NCBI GenBank assembly: GCA_964561495.1
Contig: CAZLPW010000012.1
Coordinates: 1 to 41,016 of the forward strand
Source of the DNA: CAZLPW01 sp964561495
GTDB taxonomy: Bacteria; Fidelibacterota; Marinisomatia; Marinisomatales; UBA1611
DNA: 41,016 nucleotides
Reading direction: 5' to 3'
Below the pieces are notes generated by a model that saw only the letters and a program-made list of their open reading frames with translations, had not been told where the DNA came from and did not search any database. Of this stretch, positions 24,693-33,972 are shown one piece after another. A program made the position numbers and the translations under genes. The stretch's first letter is position 1. Each line of letters opens with the position of its first letter.

Positions 24693-26242
24693 TGATCTCG
24701 TTCAAGTTTATAGACTATAATCGTTGAATACGCTGGGTTAGGACGTAGTCCCTTAATATCATAACGGGAGACTGACTGTGTTTTTAAATCCACTGCTGGT
24801 ATCACAACACAATCTTCCAGTAATATTTCCTGTAATTTTTTATAATATTTTTTTGATTCTTCTGGAACGGTGGATTCTTTTTCCCAGGCAACAAACATCA
24901 ACGAATCAACCTCTGGATTGCTATAATAGGATAAATTAAACAGCGGACTTTTTTCCGTTTTATATAATCCAAAAAACCAGTCTGATGGTGATGAATATGT
25001 AGGCCACCATGCCATGGAAATAATGTTTGGTGCCGTATCTATGTGTTTTGCTTTCTCCCAGTTTACAGACCATAAGCCTGGCTTTTGTTTTAATGTAATA
25101 TCAATTTTTCTCAGGTTGTTAAATAACATCATTGATGTCAATCTATATTCTTCTGATGTCGATACATATGAAATATCTACGACTATATCCTCATTTAGGT
25201 TTGATCTGTCTAAATAACTTTTTGCTTTTTCGAGGTTAAAAGTTGGCATATTATCTGGTGATACAAAAAGAGGGCACGATGAGGAAACCAAGCCCTTTGC
25301 TTCTGTAGATTGATTTTCATAAACATACTTGTCAATTGTTTTCCTATCAAAGGCTGATGATATTGCTCTCCTAACCCAGATATTATCAGTTGGATATTTC
25401 CTTGTGTTTAATAAATAAAAATGATTTATCCAAGATGGAAAATAAGAGACACTTACGGATTTATTTTTTTTTAGTTTTTCGATTAATTGATTTGGAATCA
25501 AAACAGCGTAGTCAGCTAAACCGCTTTCAATCATTTGCATTCTTGTAGAGGCCTCTGAAACTGTTTTTATTATAATATTCTCAAAATGTTCTTTCGAGCT
25601 CCACCCAGCCCAATAATCAGAAAACTTTTCTAGTCTTATTTCTGAATTTCGTTTCCACTTTTTGAACATATAGGGTCCTGTACCAGACCCGTAACCATTT
25701 CTTAATGATTCTGTTTTTACATTTTTTAAATTTCTTGAATACATCCACGCTCCATATTGGGAGCTTACAATACGATCCATGGGGGCTGGTTCATTTAGTT
25801 TAAAGGTGACTTGGTAGCGATTATCAACAATTACACTATCAACAGAAGACCAAATATAGCTTGGGCCTTGAGAAAAAGTTTGGTTTCTTTCAACAACATA
25901 TTTAACCACCTCAGCATCAAAGCTTGAGCCATCATGAAAGAGAACATTTTCTCTAAGTTTAAAGGTCCAAAATAAACCATCATCAGATTTTGTATATGAT
26001 AAGGCCAGGGCAGGGTAAAACACGTGTTCATCTTTGCTTGCGTCAAGCCAAAGCAGTGTCTCATAAATATTTGACATTGGTAAAACTTCAAGAGAAAATG
26101 CTGTCGCAGGGTCCCAGTCTTTTACATCATCATAGGTTGCTATTATGAAAGTACTTAGATCTTCCCTTTCTTTATAGGAACAGCTTATTGATGATATAAA
26201 AATTATTAAAAAAATTAGGTTGTGTTTTTTCCTTTTTGTCAA
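24689..26242 (-). CDS. ABC importer substrate-binding lipoprotein (family 5)
   Basis: A 517-residue solute-binding protein of the oligopeptide/dipeptide class. It begins with TTG at 26242, preceded by TAGG and an in-frame stop; no ATG lies near. The N-terminus (KRKKHNLIFLIIFISSISCSYK) is a lipoprotein signal with Cys21 in SISC. The family pattern is clear: YDDVKDWDPATAFSLEVLPMSNIYETLLWLD, then LRENVLFHDGSSFDAEVVKYVVER, and IWVRRAISSAFDRKTIDKYVY. It captures the substrate outside the inner membrane and hands it to the two permeases. It starts the minus-strand run that also includes the nitrilase-like amidase and PutP-like symporter. The lower sequence constraint makes the ligand unreadable. 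Confidence 0.92.
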   Translation of the reverse strand: MTKRKKHNLIFLIIFISSISCSYKEREDLSTFIIATYDDVKDWDPATAFSLEVLPMSNIYETLLWLDASKDEHVFYPALALSYTKSDDGLFWTFKLRENVLFHDGSSFDAEVVKYVVERNQTFSQGPSYIWSSVDSVIVDNRYQVTFKLNEPAPMDRIVSSQYGAWMYSRNLKNVKTESLRNGYGSGTGPYMFKKWKRNSEIRLEKFSDYWAGWSSKEHFENIIIKTVSEASTRMQMIESGLADYAVLIPNQLIEKLKKNKSVSVSYFPSWINHFYLLNTRKYPTDNIWVRRAISSAFDRKTIDKYVYENQSTEAKGLVSSSCPLFVSPDNMPTFNLEKAKSYLDRSNLNEDIVVDISYVSTSEEYRLTSMMLFNNLRKIDITLKQKPGLWSVNWEKAKHIDTAPNIISMAWWPTYSSPSDWFFGLYKTEKSPLFNLSYYSNPEVDSLMFVAWEKESTVPEESKKYYKKLQEILLEDCVVIPAVDLKTQSVSRYDIKGLRPNPAYSTIIVYKLERDQ

Positions 26243-26314
26243 ATTCGCCTACGTTAGATATTGTTTAATTCCTTCTAGGATTAACTCAACATTCTTTTTT
26301 TACAGCCAAAAGAC
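26243..26314. other. Short intergenic gap with small inverted repeat
   Basis: This 72-nt gap separates the FG-GAP-like secreted protein from the ABC binding protein, both on the minus strand. It must end one unit and may start the next. A weak stem, TTAATTCC / GGATTAA with one bulge and a 5-nt loop (26265-26284), is visible but has no T-run after it on either strand, so I do not call it a terminator. No clear promoter boxes were found. Confidence 0.3.
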
Positions 26315-27991
26315 CTATCTGCTGAGTGTCATTTTTTTTGTTTTAGTTATTTTACCAGCGTTTAGTCGATAAAAATAAACCCCATTAGGAACACTATTTC
26401 CCTTTGAGTCTATACCTGTCCAAAGTACATTGTGGTTCCCCTTTTTTTGGTCTCCCAATATGAAATCATATACCTTTCTGCCAAGTATATCAAATATTCC
26501 CAAAGTAACAAATGTTGGCTCATCAAGAGTGTAAGAGATTTGTGTTTCTGGATTAAATGGGTTTGGAAAGTTTTGTTGGAGACTGAGACTGCTGGGTATT
26601 TGTTTTTTATTATCTTCAATAGATAACAAACCATTATGTTCAATCATAAATAATTGTGGCTTATCAACAGCAAAACTAGCTGAAGTAATAATCACGTCTC
26701 CCATTCCATCGCTATCAATGTCACCTGAAAGAACCTTTGCAACCCGAACCTTTCCCTGATCATTGTTCGGAGTAAACGCATCGGTTGTATCATCCATAAA
26801 AACAATACTGATACTATAATTGTCTATTGTTGTAATACTCCCCCCAATATACTCCCAATCGTATAGAGCTTCATTATAGTGTCCAGCAAGATAAAGATTG
26901 GGCTTTCCATCGTTGTCCGCATCACCCTGAATAATGTGACGGAGGCCCCCAGCATATTCAGATAAATATGTAAAGTTTTCAAAAGTTAATTGAGAAACAT
27001 CCTCTGTCCCTTCTACTACAAAAAAGTAGCCTGGTGTAAGAAGAGTCCCTGTTAGGGTGTTTGTTCCCGACGTAACCGCAAACAATTCGTTGTTATTATC
27101 ATTATTAATATCAGTTATGATTATACTTTGATTGCCTCTTTCGTTTACCTCTAGGCTAACATAAAAAGATGTCTGATACTCGTAAAGATCTGGGCTTCCA
27201 AGGTTCTCGTATATAATTAAACGGTAATATTCATAAGCAACAGTGTATATTTCCATTCTTCCATCCTGATCTAAGTCTCCAACTGAGATGTTATACCCGC
27301 TCCAGTTTGTTGTAACTGGATCTTCATATTCAATATTCCAGGAGGGGTTGTTTAGGTCACTGTTTTCTAATTCAAATATCATAAATGTACTGCTTCCAGT
27401 TGTTCCCCAGGGGCCGCCCATAACAGACACAATTATTTCTTGGTTTTCATCGCCATCAAGCTCAGCAGTAAGTATCTGAGCAGCCTCCCAAACACTGTCT
27501 AGGCCCATGTTCCACGATACAGTAGCCGTATCTGGAAAGGAAAGTGAGTCCGGATCCCATTCAAAAACATAAAGACCATCCTGACCTACAACACCTGGGT
27601 CTGTATCCATTAGAGCTAATATCTCAGGGTTGTTATCCCCATCTATATCGCCCACGGTAACGCTTGAATAATTATCATATGAGCAACTTAATTGAGAAAA
27701 AGTATAAACCCATTGAAGATTAATAGAGTCATCTTCAACCGCTTCATAGTGATAAACATCATTACAAAAGGATCCAGTATAAGAACTAGAGACTATAAAA
27801 TCACCGTATCCATCATTATCAAAATCATAAGGGCCGACCATACTCCATGGTGGCCCTGCTGGATATAGGCCTCCGCTTCCCCAAGGGAGCGTTTCCCATT
27901 TCACGCTAAATGAGCTATCAATGTTTTGTGAAAAAAGGGGTGTCCCAGTAAAAATAAAAGCAACCATATAAAAATAGATTTGGGATTTCAT
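26315..27991 (-). CDS. Secreted FG-GAP/VCBS-like repeat protein with type-A sorting domain
   Basis: A 558-residue exported protein. The ATG at 27991 follows AAGGAAC and begins a signal peptide (MKSQIYFYMVAFIFTGTPLFSQ). The body has repeated acidic calcium-loop motifs of the FG-GAP/VCBS propeller kind: FDNDGYGDFIVSS, DIDGDNNPEILALMD, ELDGDENQEIIVSVMG, DLDQDGRMEIYTVA, DINNDNNNELFAVT, DADNDGKPNLYLAG and DIDSDGMGDVIITS. These seven copies fit one seven-bladed propeller. The last ~85 residues are a sorting domain (FPNPFNPETQISYTL to KTKKMTLSR), implying release or anchoring at the surface. The binding target is unknown. It is divergent from the M23 peptidase gene. Confidence 0.87.
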   Translation of the reverse strand: MKSQIYFYMVAFIFTGTPLFSQNIDSSFSVKWETLPWGSGGLYPAGPPWSMVGPYDFDNDGYGDFIVSSSYTGSFCNDVYHYEAVEDDSINLQWVYTFSQLSCSYDNYSSVTVGDIDGDNNPEILALMDTDPGVVGQDGLYVFEWDPDSLSFPDTATVSWNMGLDSVWEAAQILTAELDGDENQEIIVSVMGGPWGTTGSSTFMIFELENSDLNNPSWNIEYEDPVTTNWSGYNISVGDLDQDGRMEIYTVAYEYYRLIIYENLGSPDLYEYQTSFYVSLEVNERGNQSIIITDINNDNNNELFAVTSGTNTLTGTLLTPGYFFVVEGTEDVSQLTFENFTYLSEYAGGLRHIIQGDADNDGKPNLYLAGHYNEALYDWEYIGGSITTIDNYSISIVFMDDTTDAFTPNNDQGKVRVAKVLSGDIDSDGMGDVIITSASFAVDKPQLFMIEHNGLLSIEDNKKQIPSSLSLQQNFPNPFNPETQISYTLDEPTFVTLGIFDILGRKVYDFILGDQKKGNHNVLWTGIDSKGNSVPNGVYFYRLNAGKITKTKKMTLSR

Positions 27992-28106
27992 ATTTGTAGT
28001 TCCTTTTCTTTGCTTTAGATTAATTATTTACTTTTTACATCAAGGATTAATATAGAGATTTCGACTCAATATATACTATGATACAATAAATATATTAAGG
28101 TTTTTT
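27992..28106. promoter_or_regulatory. Divergent promoter region of two secreted proteins
   Basis: This 115-nt gap lies between the minus-strand propeller protein and the plus-strand M23 peptidase. For the plus gene, TTCGAC (28060-28065), a 16-nt spacer and TACAAT (28082-28087) make a fair sigma-70-type promoter, and AAGG precedes the ATG at 28107. No convincing boxes were picked for the minus gene, although AAGGAAC serves as its ribosome site. Confidence 0.38.
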
Positions 28107-29546
28107 ATGTCCGAGTTTTTTTCCAAAAATATTTTTATAAAAGGGTTCTTTTTTACCGCTCTTTTTTTTGTCTCCTTTCAAGTAAATGCCCAAAGCCCTT
28201 TTTTAGAAATAAGACCCTACTCACCACCGACTTTTGGACAGTATTCAATAAAATCCTCGGTGGATCACCACCTGCCCCTATCTAATACGGCTGACGGAAT
28301 ATTTACACGTTTTGATGGGGAATCTTTATACGAAAATTTAATATTCCCTGAATGTGCTCAAGGAATTTCTTGTTACGATGGTCACGCAGGCGTGGACTAT
28401 CATATGCCTGAAAACACCCCTATTCTAGCCCCCGCCCCTGGTTACGTTCTTTGGTCGTCTTTCTCTCCTGGAGCAGATCCCTGCCCAGGGGGAATAAGTC
28501 CGAATGGTGATACTGGCATAATTATCCTGGCCCATGGTAATGATTATTTTTCATGCTACCTACACCTTAATCCCCCTTTGAATGTTAGCGTCGGAGAAAA
28601 CGTAGAAACAGGAGACACATTAGGTTTTAACGGCAATACGGGATGCGCAATTAATCCACATCTTCATTTTGAAGTGAGACAGGGCTCGTGGACATATAAC
28701 GAAGAACAGCCATATGCTGTCGATCCGTTTGGTTGGTGGGGAAACGAAATTGATCCGATTGGACAGATCAGAGACAATTACAGCGCCTGGCTCTGGAAAT
28801 CTAATGAGCTGGTTGATGATAACGACAATGGTTTTCAACGTTTTTATGGACCAGATTGGGACTATATTCAAAGTGGTTATAGCGGAGACTCTTGGACAGC
28901 TCCTTCTACAGATCATATAGATAACAGTAAACATTGGGCTATTTGGGTTCCAGAACTATCCGACAGTGGTTTATATAATATAGAGGTGTTTATTCCTAAC
29001 GATATAGATGCCACCAACAAAGCTATATACGAGATTATTGTTCTTGGTGGTGATGGTTATAGTGAAAAAACAATTGCCACACACGATCAAAGCTTACATA
29101 CAAATGATTTTTTTAGTATCGCAACACTAGAGCTGCCAAAGGGCTCAAGGTCGGCAGTGATACTAAGAGATGTCGTTGAAGAAAACGCCTCTGGCTCATT
29201 TGTCGTTTTTGATGCAATCAGATTTTCAAACACCTCAACAGCAAGCACAAAAAATCAAATATATCCAAATAATATTCGGTATCCTTTTTCATATCCAAAC
29301 CCATTTAATCCTTCTACAAATATAATATTCTCAACAAACGAACGATCACCCGTCCAGATCTACATATATAATATGTCAGGGGAAAAAATAGAAGAATTCA
29401 ACCTTGGTATAATGAATCGGGGAAGCCACACAAAAAGTTGGTACTCAAGAAATAAAAACGGAACCCCTGTCCCATCGGGTGTTTACTTTTTTATTATTGA
29501 AACAAAAAACAAAAAAGAGTCTGGAAAAATGATTCTGCTTAGATAA
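28107..29546 (+). CDS. Secreted M23 (LytM-type) peptidase with golvesin-like and sorting domains
   Basis: A 479-residue exported protein. The signal peptide ends near FVSFQVNAQ (residue 29). Residues ~85-190 form an M23 metallopeptidase domain with the zinc ligands His93 and Asp97 (GHAGVDYH) and His187 with catalytic His185 (NPHLHFEV); LAHGNDYFSCYLHL and GDTLGFNGNTG also fit. All expected ligands are present, so it should be active, most likely on peptidoglycan cross-links or another glycine-rich peptide. Residues ~245-375 resemble the golvesin C-terminal/xanthan-lyase-like domain (HWAIWVPELSDSGLYNIEVFIP and SFVVFDAIRFSN). The last ~85 residues are a sorting domain (YPNPFNPSTNIIF to SGKMILLR). 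A peptidase sent outside the cell might attack other cells or exopolymers; that is inference. Confidence 0.9.
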   Translation: MSEFFSKNIFIKGFFFTALFFVSFQVNAQSPFLEIRPYSPPTFGQYSIKSSVDHHLPLSNTADGIFTRFDGESLYENLIFPECAQGISCYDGHAGVDYHMPENTPILAPAPGYVLWSSFSPGADPCPGGISPNGDTGIIILAHGNDYFSCYLHLNPPLNVSVGENVETGDTLGFNGNTGCAINPHLHFEVRQGSWTYNEEQPYAVDPFGWWGNEIDPIGQIRDNYSAWLWKSNELVDDNDNGFQRFYGPDWDYIQSGYSGDSWTAPSTDHIDNSKHWAIWVPELSDSGLYNIEVFIPNDIDATNKAIYEIIVLGGDGYSEKTIATHDQSLHTNDFFSIATLELPKGSRSAVILRDVVEENASGSFVVFDAIRFSNTSTASTKNQIYPNNIRYPFSYPNPFNPSTNIIFSTNERSPVQIYIYNMSGEKIEEFNLGIMNRGSHTKSWYSRNKNGTPVPSGVYFFIIETKNKKESGKMILLR

Positions 29547-29570
29547 TTCTAACTTAAATTTATAAGGCAT

Positions 29571-30374
29571 ATGTTACAAACAATCGTAGTCTGGTTCATA
29601 AAACTAACACCAAAGACTAAACGCTGGTTTTGGAAACGGTGGTATACGGTTTTTGCAAGAAGGTATAATAATCCTGAGCTTAGGTGTATGAATTATGGCT
29701 ACTATGATGAAACCTTCAATCCTCAATTAAAACCTGAGGACGAAAAAGAACGGTACCCTCTTCAACTATATCACCATGTAGCTTCACAGACAGACATTTC
29801 GGATAAAATTGTGCTTGAGGTTGGCTCTGGAAGAGGTGGTGGTGCGTCATATATATCAAAAACTCTGACCCCTGGCCAATACACTGGAATTGATATTTCA
29901 AGTACAGCTGTAGACCTGTGCTCGACTTTTTATAATCAAGAAAATTTAAATTTTAAGGTAGGAGATTCCGAGAACATCCCATTTGAAAGCTCCTCTGTTG
30001 ATATAATAATTAATGTAGAATCCTCTCACTGTTATGGGTCTTTTTCAGGTTTTTTAAAAGAAATATATCGCGTCCTAAAGCCTGGTGGGAGGTTTCTCTT
30101 TTGTGATTTTAGACCTTCTGAAGAGATAGAAACCTTGTTATCTGAATTTGAACCCGTTGGTTTTATGAAAGAAAACTATAAAGACATAACCCCAAACGTA
30201 GTTTCGGCCTTAAAAAGATTATCAGAATACAGGAAAAATGAAATCCACAATAAATTGCCTGGGTTTTTGCACAATATTTTAGAAGCGTTTGCTGGTGTTG
30301 AAGGAAGTAAAGTTTTTACATCCTTTGAAAATAGAACCCTTACGTATATTAGCGCATCTTTTAGGAAAAAATAA
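29571..30374 (+). CDS. Class I SAM-dependent methyltransferase
   Basis: A 267-residue methyltransferase with a Rossmann-type core. Motif I is VLEVGSGRGGGASYIS (81-96), followed by GIDISSTAVDLC (motif II), GDSENIPFESSSVDIIINVESSHC and EIYRVLKPGGRFLFCDFRP. The N-terminal helix rich in Trp and basic residues (LTPKTKRWFWKRWYTVFARRYNNPE) and MNYGYYD resemble methyltransferases acting on lipids or other hydrophobic small molecules. The substrate is not readable. It begins 24 nt after the M23 gene and ends 3 nt before the M20 peptidase gene, so the three may share a transcript. Confidence 0.85.
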   Translation: MLQTIVVWFIKLTPKTKRWFWKRWYTVFARRYNNPELRCMNYGYYDETFNPQLKPEDEKERYPLQLYHHVASQTDISDKIVLEVGSGRGGGASYISKTLTPGQYTGIDISSTAVDLCSTFYNQENLNFKVGDSENIPFESSSVDIIINVESSHCYGSFSGFLKEIYRVLKPGGRFLFCDFRPSEEIETLLSEFEPVGFMKENYKDITPNVVSALKRLSEYRKNEIHNKLPGFLHNILEAFAGVEGSKVFTSFENRTLTYISASFRKK

Positions 30375-30377
30375 TTT

Positions 30378-31766
30378 ATGGATCACCAAAAACTAATTAA
30401 AAAGATCGATCAGAGTTGGGACGCTGAAATAGTTCCTGCTTTGACTGATTATATTAAAATACCTAACAAGTCTCCTAGTTTTGACCCCGACTGGGAAAAA
30501 AATGGTTACATGTATGAGGCTCTGGATCTTGCAGTTGATTGGGCTAATAAACACAAGCCACACGGATCAAAGATTACGGTCCACAAAAGCCCTGGGAAAA
30601 CACCCCTTCTTCTTTTGGAAGTACCTGGAAACAGGGATGGCAATATTTTAATGTATGGACACCTAGACAAACAACCAGAGATGGTTGGTTGGGACCCTGG
30701 TTTGTCCCCCTGGAAGCCTGTTATAAAAGACGACAAATTGTATGGCCGCGGTGCAGCTGATGATGGGTACGCTATGTTCGCCTCTATCGCTTCAATTAAT
30801 GCTTTAATAGAACAAAATATTGATCTTCCAAGGATAGTTGTTCTGATAGAGTTTTGTGAAGAAAGCGGTTCGCCAGATCTACCTTTTTATATGGAAAAAT
30901 GCAAAAATGAAATTGGGTCTCCTGATCTCGTCATCTGCTTGGATTCAGGTGCTGGGGATTATAAGCGCTTTTGGTCAAGCACATCACTGAGGGGACTTAT
31001 TGGTCTTAGTCTTCGGGTAGACGGATTAAAAGAAGGAATTCACTCTGGCGCTAGCGGCTTTATTCCTTCTACTTTTAGAGTTATAAGGCAGCTGTTGTCA
31101 CGAATTGAAAATGAAAAAACAGGAGAAGTTGTTTTAGATGAACTAACCACTGAAATCCCAAATCATCGAATTGAAGAAGCAAAAAAGTTGGTGTCAATTT
31201 TAGGAGAGAGCGAAATAGAGAACAGCTTTTTTTCTCCATCAACATCAGATCCTGTAGAAGCCTGTCTTAGAATGACTTGGCGGCCAGCTTTGTCTGTTGT
31301 TGGGGCAGATGGCTTGCCCTCTTCGCAAAATGCTGGGAATGTATTAAGACCGTTCACATCGTTAAAACTTTCTATTCGCATACCTCCTCTTGTAGATCAA
31401 TTCAAAGCCCAAGAGGCTATTAAAAAGGTCCTCTTGAGAGACCCTCCATACGGGGCTAAAATTACATTAAGCTTTGAAGAACCAGCGGCAGGTTGGAACG
31501 CGCCAGAGGTTAAGGGTTGGCTAGCCGCTTCTATAGAAAATGCTTCTAAAATTTGTTTTGGAGAATCCGCTTGCTCTCTTGGGGAGGGTGGAACAATTCC
31601 GTTTATGGCCATGCTGGGTGAGCAGTTTCCAAAAGCTCAGTTTATAATAACTGGTGTTCTTGGTCCAAACTCAAACGCCCACGGACCAAATGAATTTCTC
31701 CATATACCATATGCAAAAAAATTGACCTCTGCTATAGCCTTGATTATAAAAGATTTCAAAATATAA
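30378..31766 (+). CDS. M20 family metallopeptidase (dipeptidase-like)
   Basis: A 462-residue zinc peptidase of the M20 family, in the large-dipeptidase/carnosinase-like branch. Metal-site residues are visible: His95 with Asp97 (LMYGHLDKQP), bridging Asp128 (GRGAADDGYAM), catalytic Glu161 with Glu162 (FCEESGSPD), Asp189 (ICLDSGAGD) and His435 (NAHGPNEF). The dimerisation domain lies at ~210-380. It probably splits dipeptides or N-acyl amino acids in the cytoplasm, in keeping with a peptide-scavenging lifestyle. It sits 3 nt from each neighbour, the methyltransferase before it and the EamA permease after it. Confidence 0.9.
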   Translation: MDHQKLIKKIDQSWDAEIVPALTDYIKIPNKSPSFDPDWEKNGYMYEALDLAVDWANKHKPHGSKITVHKSPGKTPLLLLEVPGNRDGNILMYGHLDKQPEMVGWDPGLSPWKPVIKDDKLYGRGAADDGYAMFASIASINALIEQNIDLPRIVVLIEFCEESGSPDLPFYMEKCKNEIGSPDLVICLDSGAGDYKRFWSSTSLRGLIGLSLRVDGLKEGIHSGASGFIPSTFRVIRQLLSRIENEKTGEVVLDELTTEIPNHRIEEAKKLVSILGESEIENSFFSPSTSDPVEACLRMTWRPALSVVGADGLPSSQNAGNVLRPFTSLKLSIRIPPLVDQFKAQEAIKKVLLRDPPYGAKITLSFEEPAAGWNAPEVKGWLAASIENASKICFGESACSLGEGGTIPFMAMLGEQFPKAQFIITGVLGPNSNAHGPNEFLHIPYAKKLTSAIALIIKDFKI

Positions 31767-31769
31767 AAA

Positions 31770-32618
31770 GTGTCAATCCGCCTTTTCCTGATTCTCGGAT
31801 TGGCCGTATTGTCTGTAAGCACAACTTCCCTTGTGGTGAGACATTTAGCTCTCGTCCCCGCTGTGGTAATAGCTTTCTGGAGAATGTTTACAGCCAGCGG
31901 AATGTTATGGCTTTTTAGCGCAGTAAAACCATCAGGAAAGTTGTCGGCTGAAAATAAAATTCCTATAATTTTGGCAGGAATATTTTTGGGAAGTCACTTC
32001 GCAACGTTTTTTGCTTCTATTCGATTTACAAGCATCGCCTCGGCCACCCTTTTAGGGTGCCTTGCTCCACTTTTCACAAGCATTTTAGAGTGGCTAAGCG
32101 GAGAAAAATTAAAGGAAAAAGTTGTAACAGGTTTGTCTTTGTCATTATTTGGAACCCTTATACTTCAGCTAAACCCCTCCCAAACGGGGAGCACCTCTTT
32201 CGGAAATTTTTTAGCAATTGCGAGCTCATTTTTTATGGCTCTGACATGGTTTCAAGCAAAAAAAATTAGAAAAAACACAAACACCGTTGTATACGGAAGA
32301 ACTTTGTTTTTTATTTCTTCTGTCACAATTTTTTTGGTGATCTTATTTACTAAAGAATCAATTTTTACCTTTAGCTCTGAAAATTTTATTTGGTTTTTAT
32401 TTTTAGGTTTTGTTCCATCAATTTTAGGACACAACCTGCTTAACTATTCTATCCGTTATATTTCAGCGACATCAGTTTCATCAGTTGTTTTGGGAGAGCC
32501 AATTATTGCATCAGTTTTGGGGTACTTTATTTTTGGTGAGAAGATTCCACAGTCTTCATGGATAGGTGGACCATTGATTTTAACGGGATTGTACTATTTA
32601 CTTAAAAACAGGGATTAA
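31770..32618 (+). CDS. EamA/DMT family permease
   Basis: A 282-residue membrane protein with ten hydrophobic segments arranged as two EamA repeats. The first half includes WRMFTASGMLWLFSA and FFASIRFTSIASATLLGCLAPLFTSILEW; the second includes GHNLLNYSIRYISATSVSSVVLGEPIIASVLGYFIFGE, a well known EamA pattern. It starts with GTG at 31770, only 3 nt after the M20 peptidase. Family members export or import amino acids, purines or other metabolites. Its stop codon shares bases with the stop of the convergent acyltransferase gene (32615-32618). Confidence 0.9.
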   Translation: MSIRLFLILGLAVLSVSTTSLVVRHLALVPAVVIAFWRMFTASGMLWLFSAVKPSGKLSAENKIPIILAGIFLGSHFATFFASIRFTSIASATLLGCLAPLFTSILEWLSGEKLKEKVVTGLSLSLFGTLILQLNPSQTGSTSFGNFLAIASSFFMALTWFQAKKIRKNTNTVVYGRTLFFISSVTIFLVILFTKESIFTFSSENFIWFLFLGFVPSILGHNLLNYSIRYISATSVSSVVLGEPIIASVLGYFIFGEKIPQSSWIGGPLILTGLYYLLKNRD

Positions 32619-33385
32619 ATAGTTTGGTCATCTTTTTTTTCGGTGGGGATATAAAATTTATGTTTAACGGGTAAGATTTTATTTTCTTTTTCATAGGTTT
32701 TTACGCTAGGCTCATTTGAATATTGTCCCCTTCTGTTTTCAGGCAACAAAGAAGATATTCGACACATTAGCTCGTGGCCAATTTTCTTCAGTATTTTATT
32801 TTTTTCTGATTTGGTGCCTTTAATATTATGTGGCCCGAATGGTTTGCCAATGTTTATCCAGACCCTTGGTCGGAGGCCCTTAAACAAATCTTCCCAAGCC
32901 GTTTCTGCCCCATAAATTGCCATAGGAACAATCGGGGCATTCCCCAAGGTAGACAAATAAACAGCTCCATTCTTTGCTTCACCCAAAACATCTTCTAAAC
33001 CGCCTCCATCTGGAAAAATACCAAGGATCTGTCCTTTTTTTAAAACTTCAATCGCTAGTTTGATTGTAGACGGATTCATTTTTTCTCTATCAACGGGAAT
33101 CCATCCATATATTATTGGTGCCCACATAAACCACCAATTAATTTCCTGGTCACTTGCGGCAATAAAGTTAATCGGTTTTTGGATCGCATAAGTAAAAAAA
33201 GGAGGATCATAATAGCTGAAATGGTTAGAGGCAACAATATATGGGCCAGCTTTAGGAAGGTGCCACCTCCCCTTCACGGTTATTTTAGAAATTGTCGCGC
33301 CTAAAAACAAACTCGCATAACCTAGAATATGACGCCACCACAGGGGCCTTGGTCTAAGCGTTCGTAAAAACTCAGGTCCTGCCAT
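32615..33385 (-). CDS. Lysophospholipid acyltransferase, PlsC-like
   Basis: A 256-residue acyltransferase of the 1-acyl-glycerol-3-phosphate type. The catalytic HX4D motif is NHFSYYDPPFF (His55, Asp60). The second block reads WIPVDREKMN, and the third reads GILGIFPDGGG-like (IFPDGGGLEDV), where PlsC usually has FPEGTR, so the acceptor site departs from the norm. PIVPMAIYGAE is the fourth block. A hydrophobic N-terminal helix (LWWRHILGYASLFLGA) would dock it to the inner membrane. It probably acts in phospholipid synthesis or remodelling. It lies 46 nt after ssb on the same strand. Confidence 0.86.
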   Translation of the reverse strand: MAGPEFLRTLRPRPLWWRHILGYASLFLGATISKITVKGRWHLPKAGPYIVASNHFSYYDPPFFTYAIQKPINFIAASDQEINWWFMWAPIIYGWIPVDREKMNPSTIKLAIEVLKKGQILGIFPDGGGLEDVLGEAKNGAVYLSTLGNAPIVPMAIYGAETAWEDLFKGLRPRVWINIGKPFGPHNIKGTKSEKNKILKKIGHELMCRISSLLPENRRGQYSNEPSVKTYEKENKILPVKHKFYIPTEKKDDQTI

Positions 33386-33431
33386 TAATTACATCTAAAC
33401 CTAAATCAAAACAAATTATTATTTTTAAAAA

Positions 33432-33872
33432 TTAAAATGGGAGATCATCTTCTTCGTTAATACTCTCTGAAGGAACAGTGCCTTGCGCCTCAGGGTTTTC
33501 TGAAGCTGGTCTATTAACCGATCCGCTAGAATCGCCTCTACGGCCTAACATAGTAAAATTATCACAGCGGATTTCTGTGGTCTTTCTTTTAACTTGGTTT
33601 TGATCTTCCCACTCTCGAGTGTTTAGTCTTCCCTCAACATATACCATTTGACCTTTTCGCATGTATTTTACTGCTGTTTCAGCCATGCCCCCGTACATAA
33701 CAACCCGGTGCCACTCTGTTCTATCTTGGGTGTCGCCATTTTGATCTTTCCAGCTTTCGTTAGTCGCGATGCTCAAATTAGTAACCGCGGTCCCTTGTGG
33801 TGTAAACCTGCTTTCAGGATCTTGGCCAAGGTTTCCTACGAGAATAACTTTATTTACACTGCTTTTTTGCAT
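33432..33872 (-). CDS. ssb: Single-stranded DNA-binding protein
   Basis: A 146-residue SSB. The OB-fold covers residues ~7-112, beginning NKVILVGNLGQDPESRFTPQG and including TEWHRVVMYGGMAETAVKYMRKGQMVYVEGRL. A short flexible linker leads to the acidic tip EEDDLPF, the conserved partner-binding end. It coats single-stranded DNA in replication, repair and recombination. The length is somewhat short of the E. coli protein because of the short linker. A possible promoter upstream on the minus strand reads TTGCAG (33950-33945), an 18-nt gap and TAAATA (33926-33921), by eye only. Confidence 0.97.
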   Translation of the reverse strand: MQKSSVNKVILVGNLGQDPESRFTPQGTAVTNLSIATNESWKDQNGDTQDRTEWHRVVMYGGMAETAVKYMRKGQMVYVEGRLNTREWEDQNQVKRKTTEIRCDNFTMLGRRGDSSGSVNRPASENPEAQGTVPSESINEEDDLPF

Positions 33873-33972
33873 TTCTAAAACCCTTTTTATTTAAATATAT
33901 AACTAAACTTTCACATACTTTATTTACTTATAAATAAAAACATTCTGCAAGAAGTTTATTTTGTATAGAAAC

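Noticed and set aside
26265..26284. Bulged inverted repeat TTAATTCC / GGATTAA between two minus-strand genes, as a terminator
   Set aside because: The stem is short and AT-rich, has a bulge, and no T-run follows on either strand.
28068..28096. Inverted AATATAT ... ATATATT around the candidate -10 box of the M23 gene, as an operator
   Set aside because: Seven A/T-only bases separated by 15 nt are expected by chance in such AT-rich DNA.
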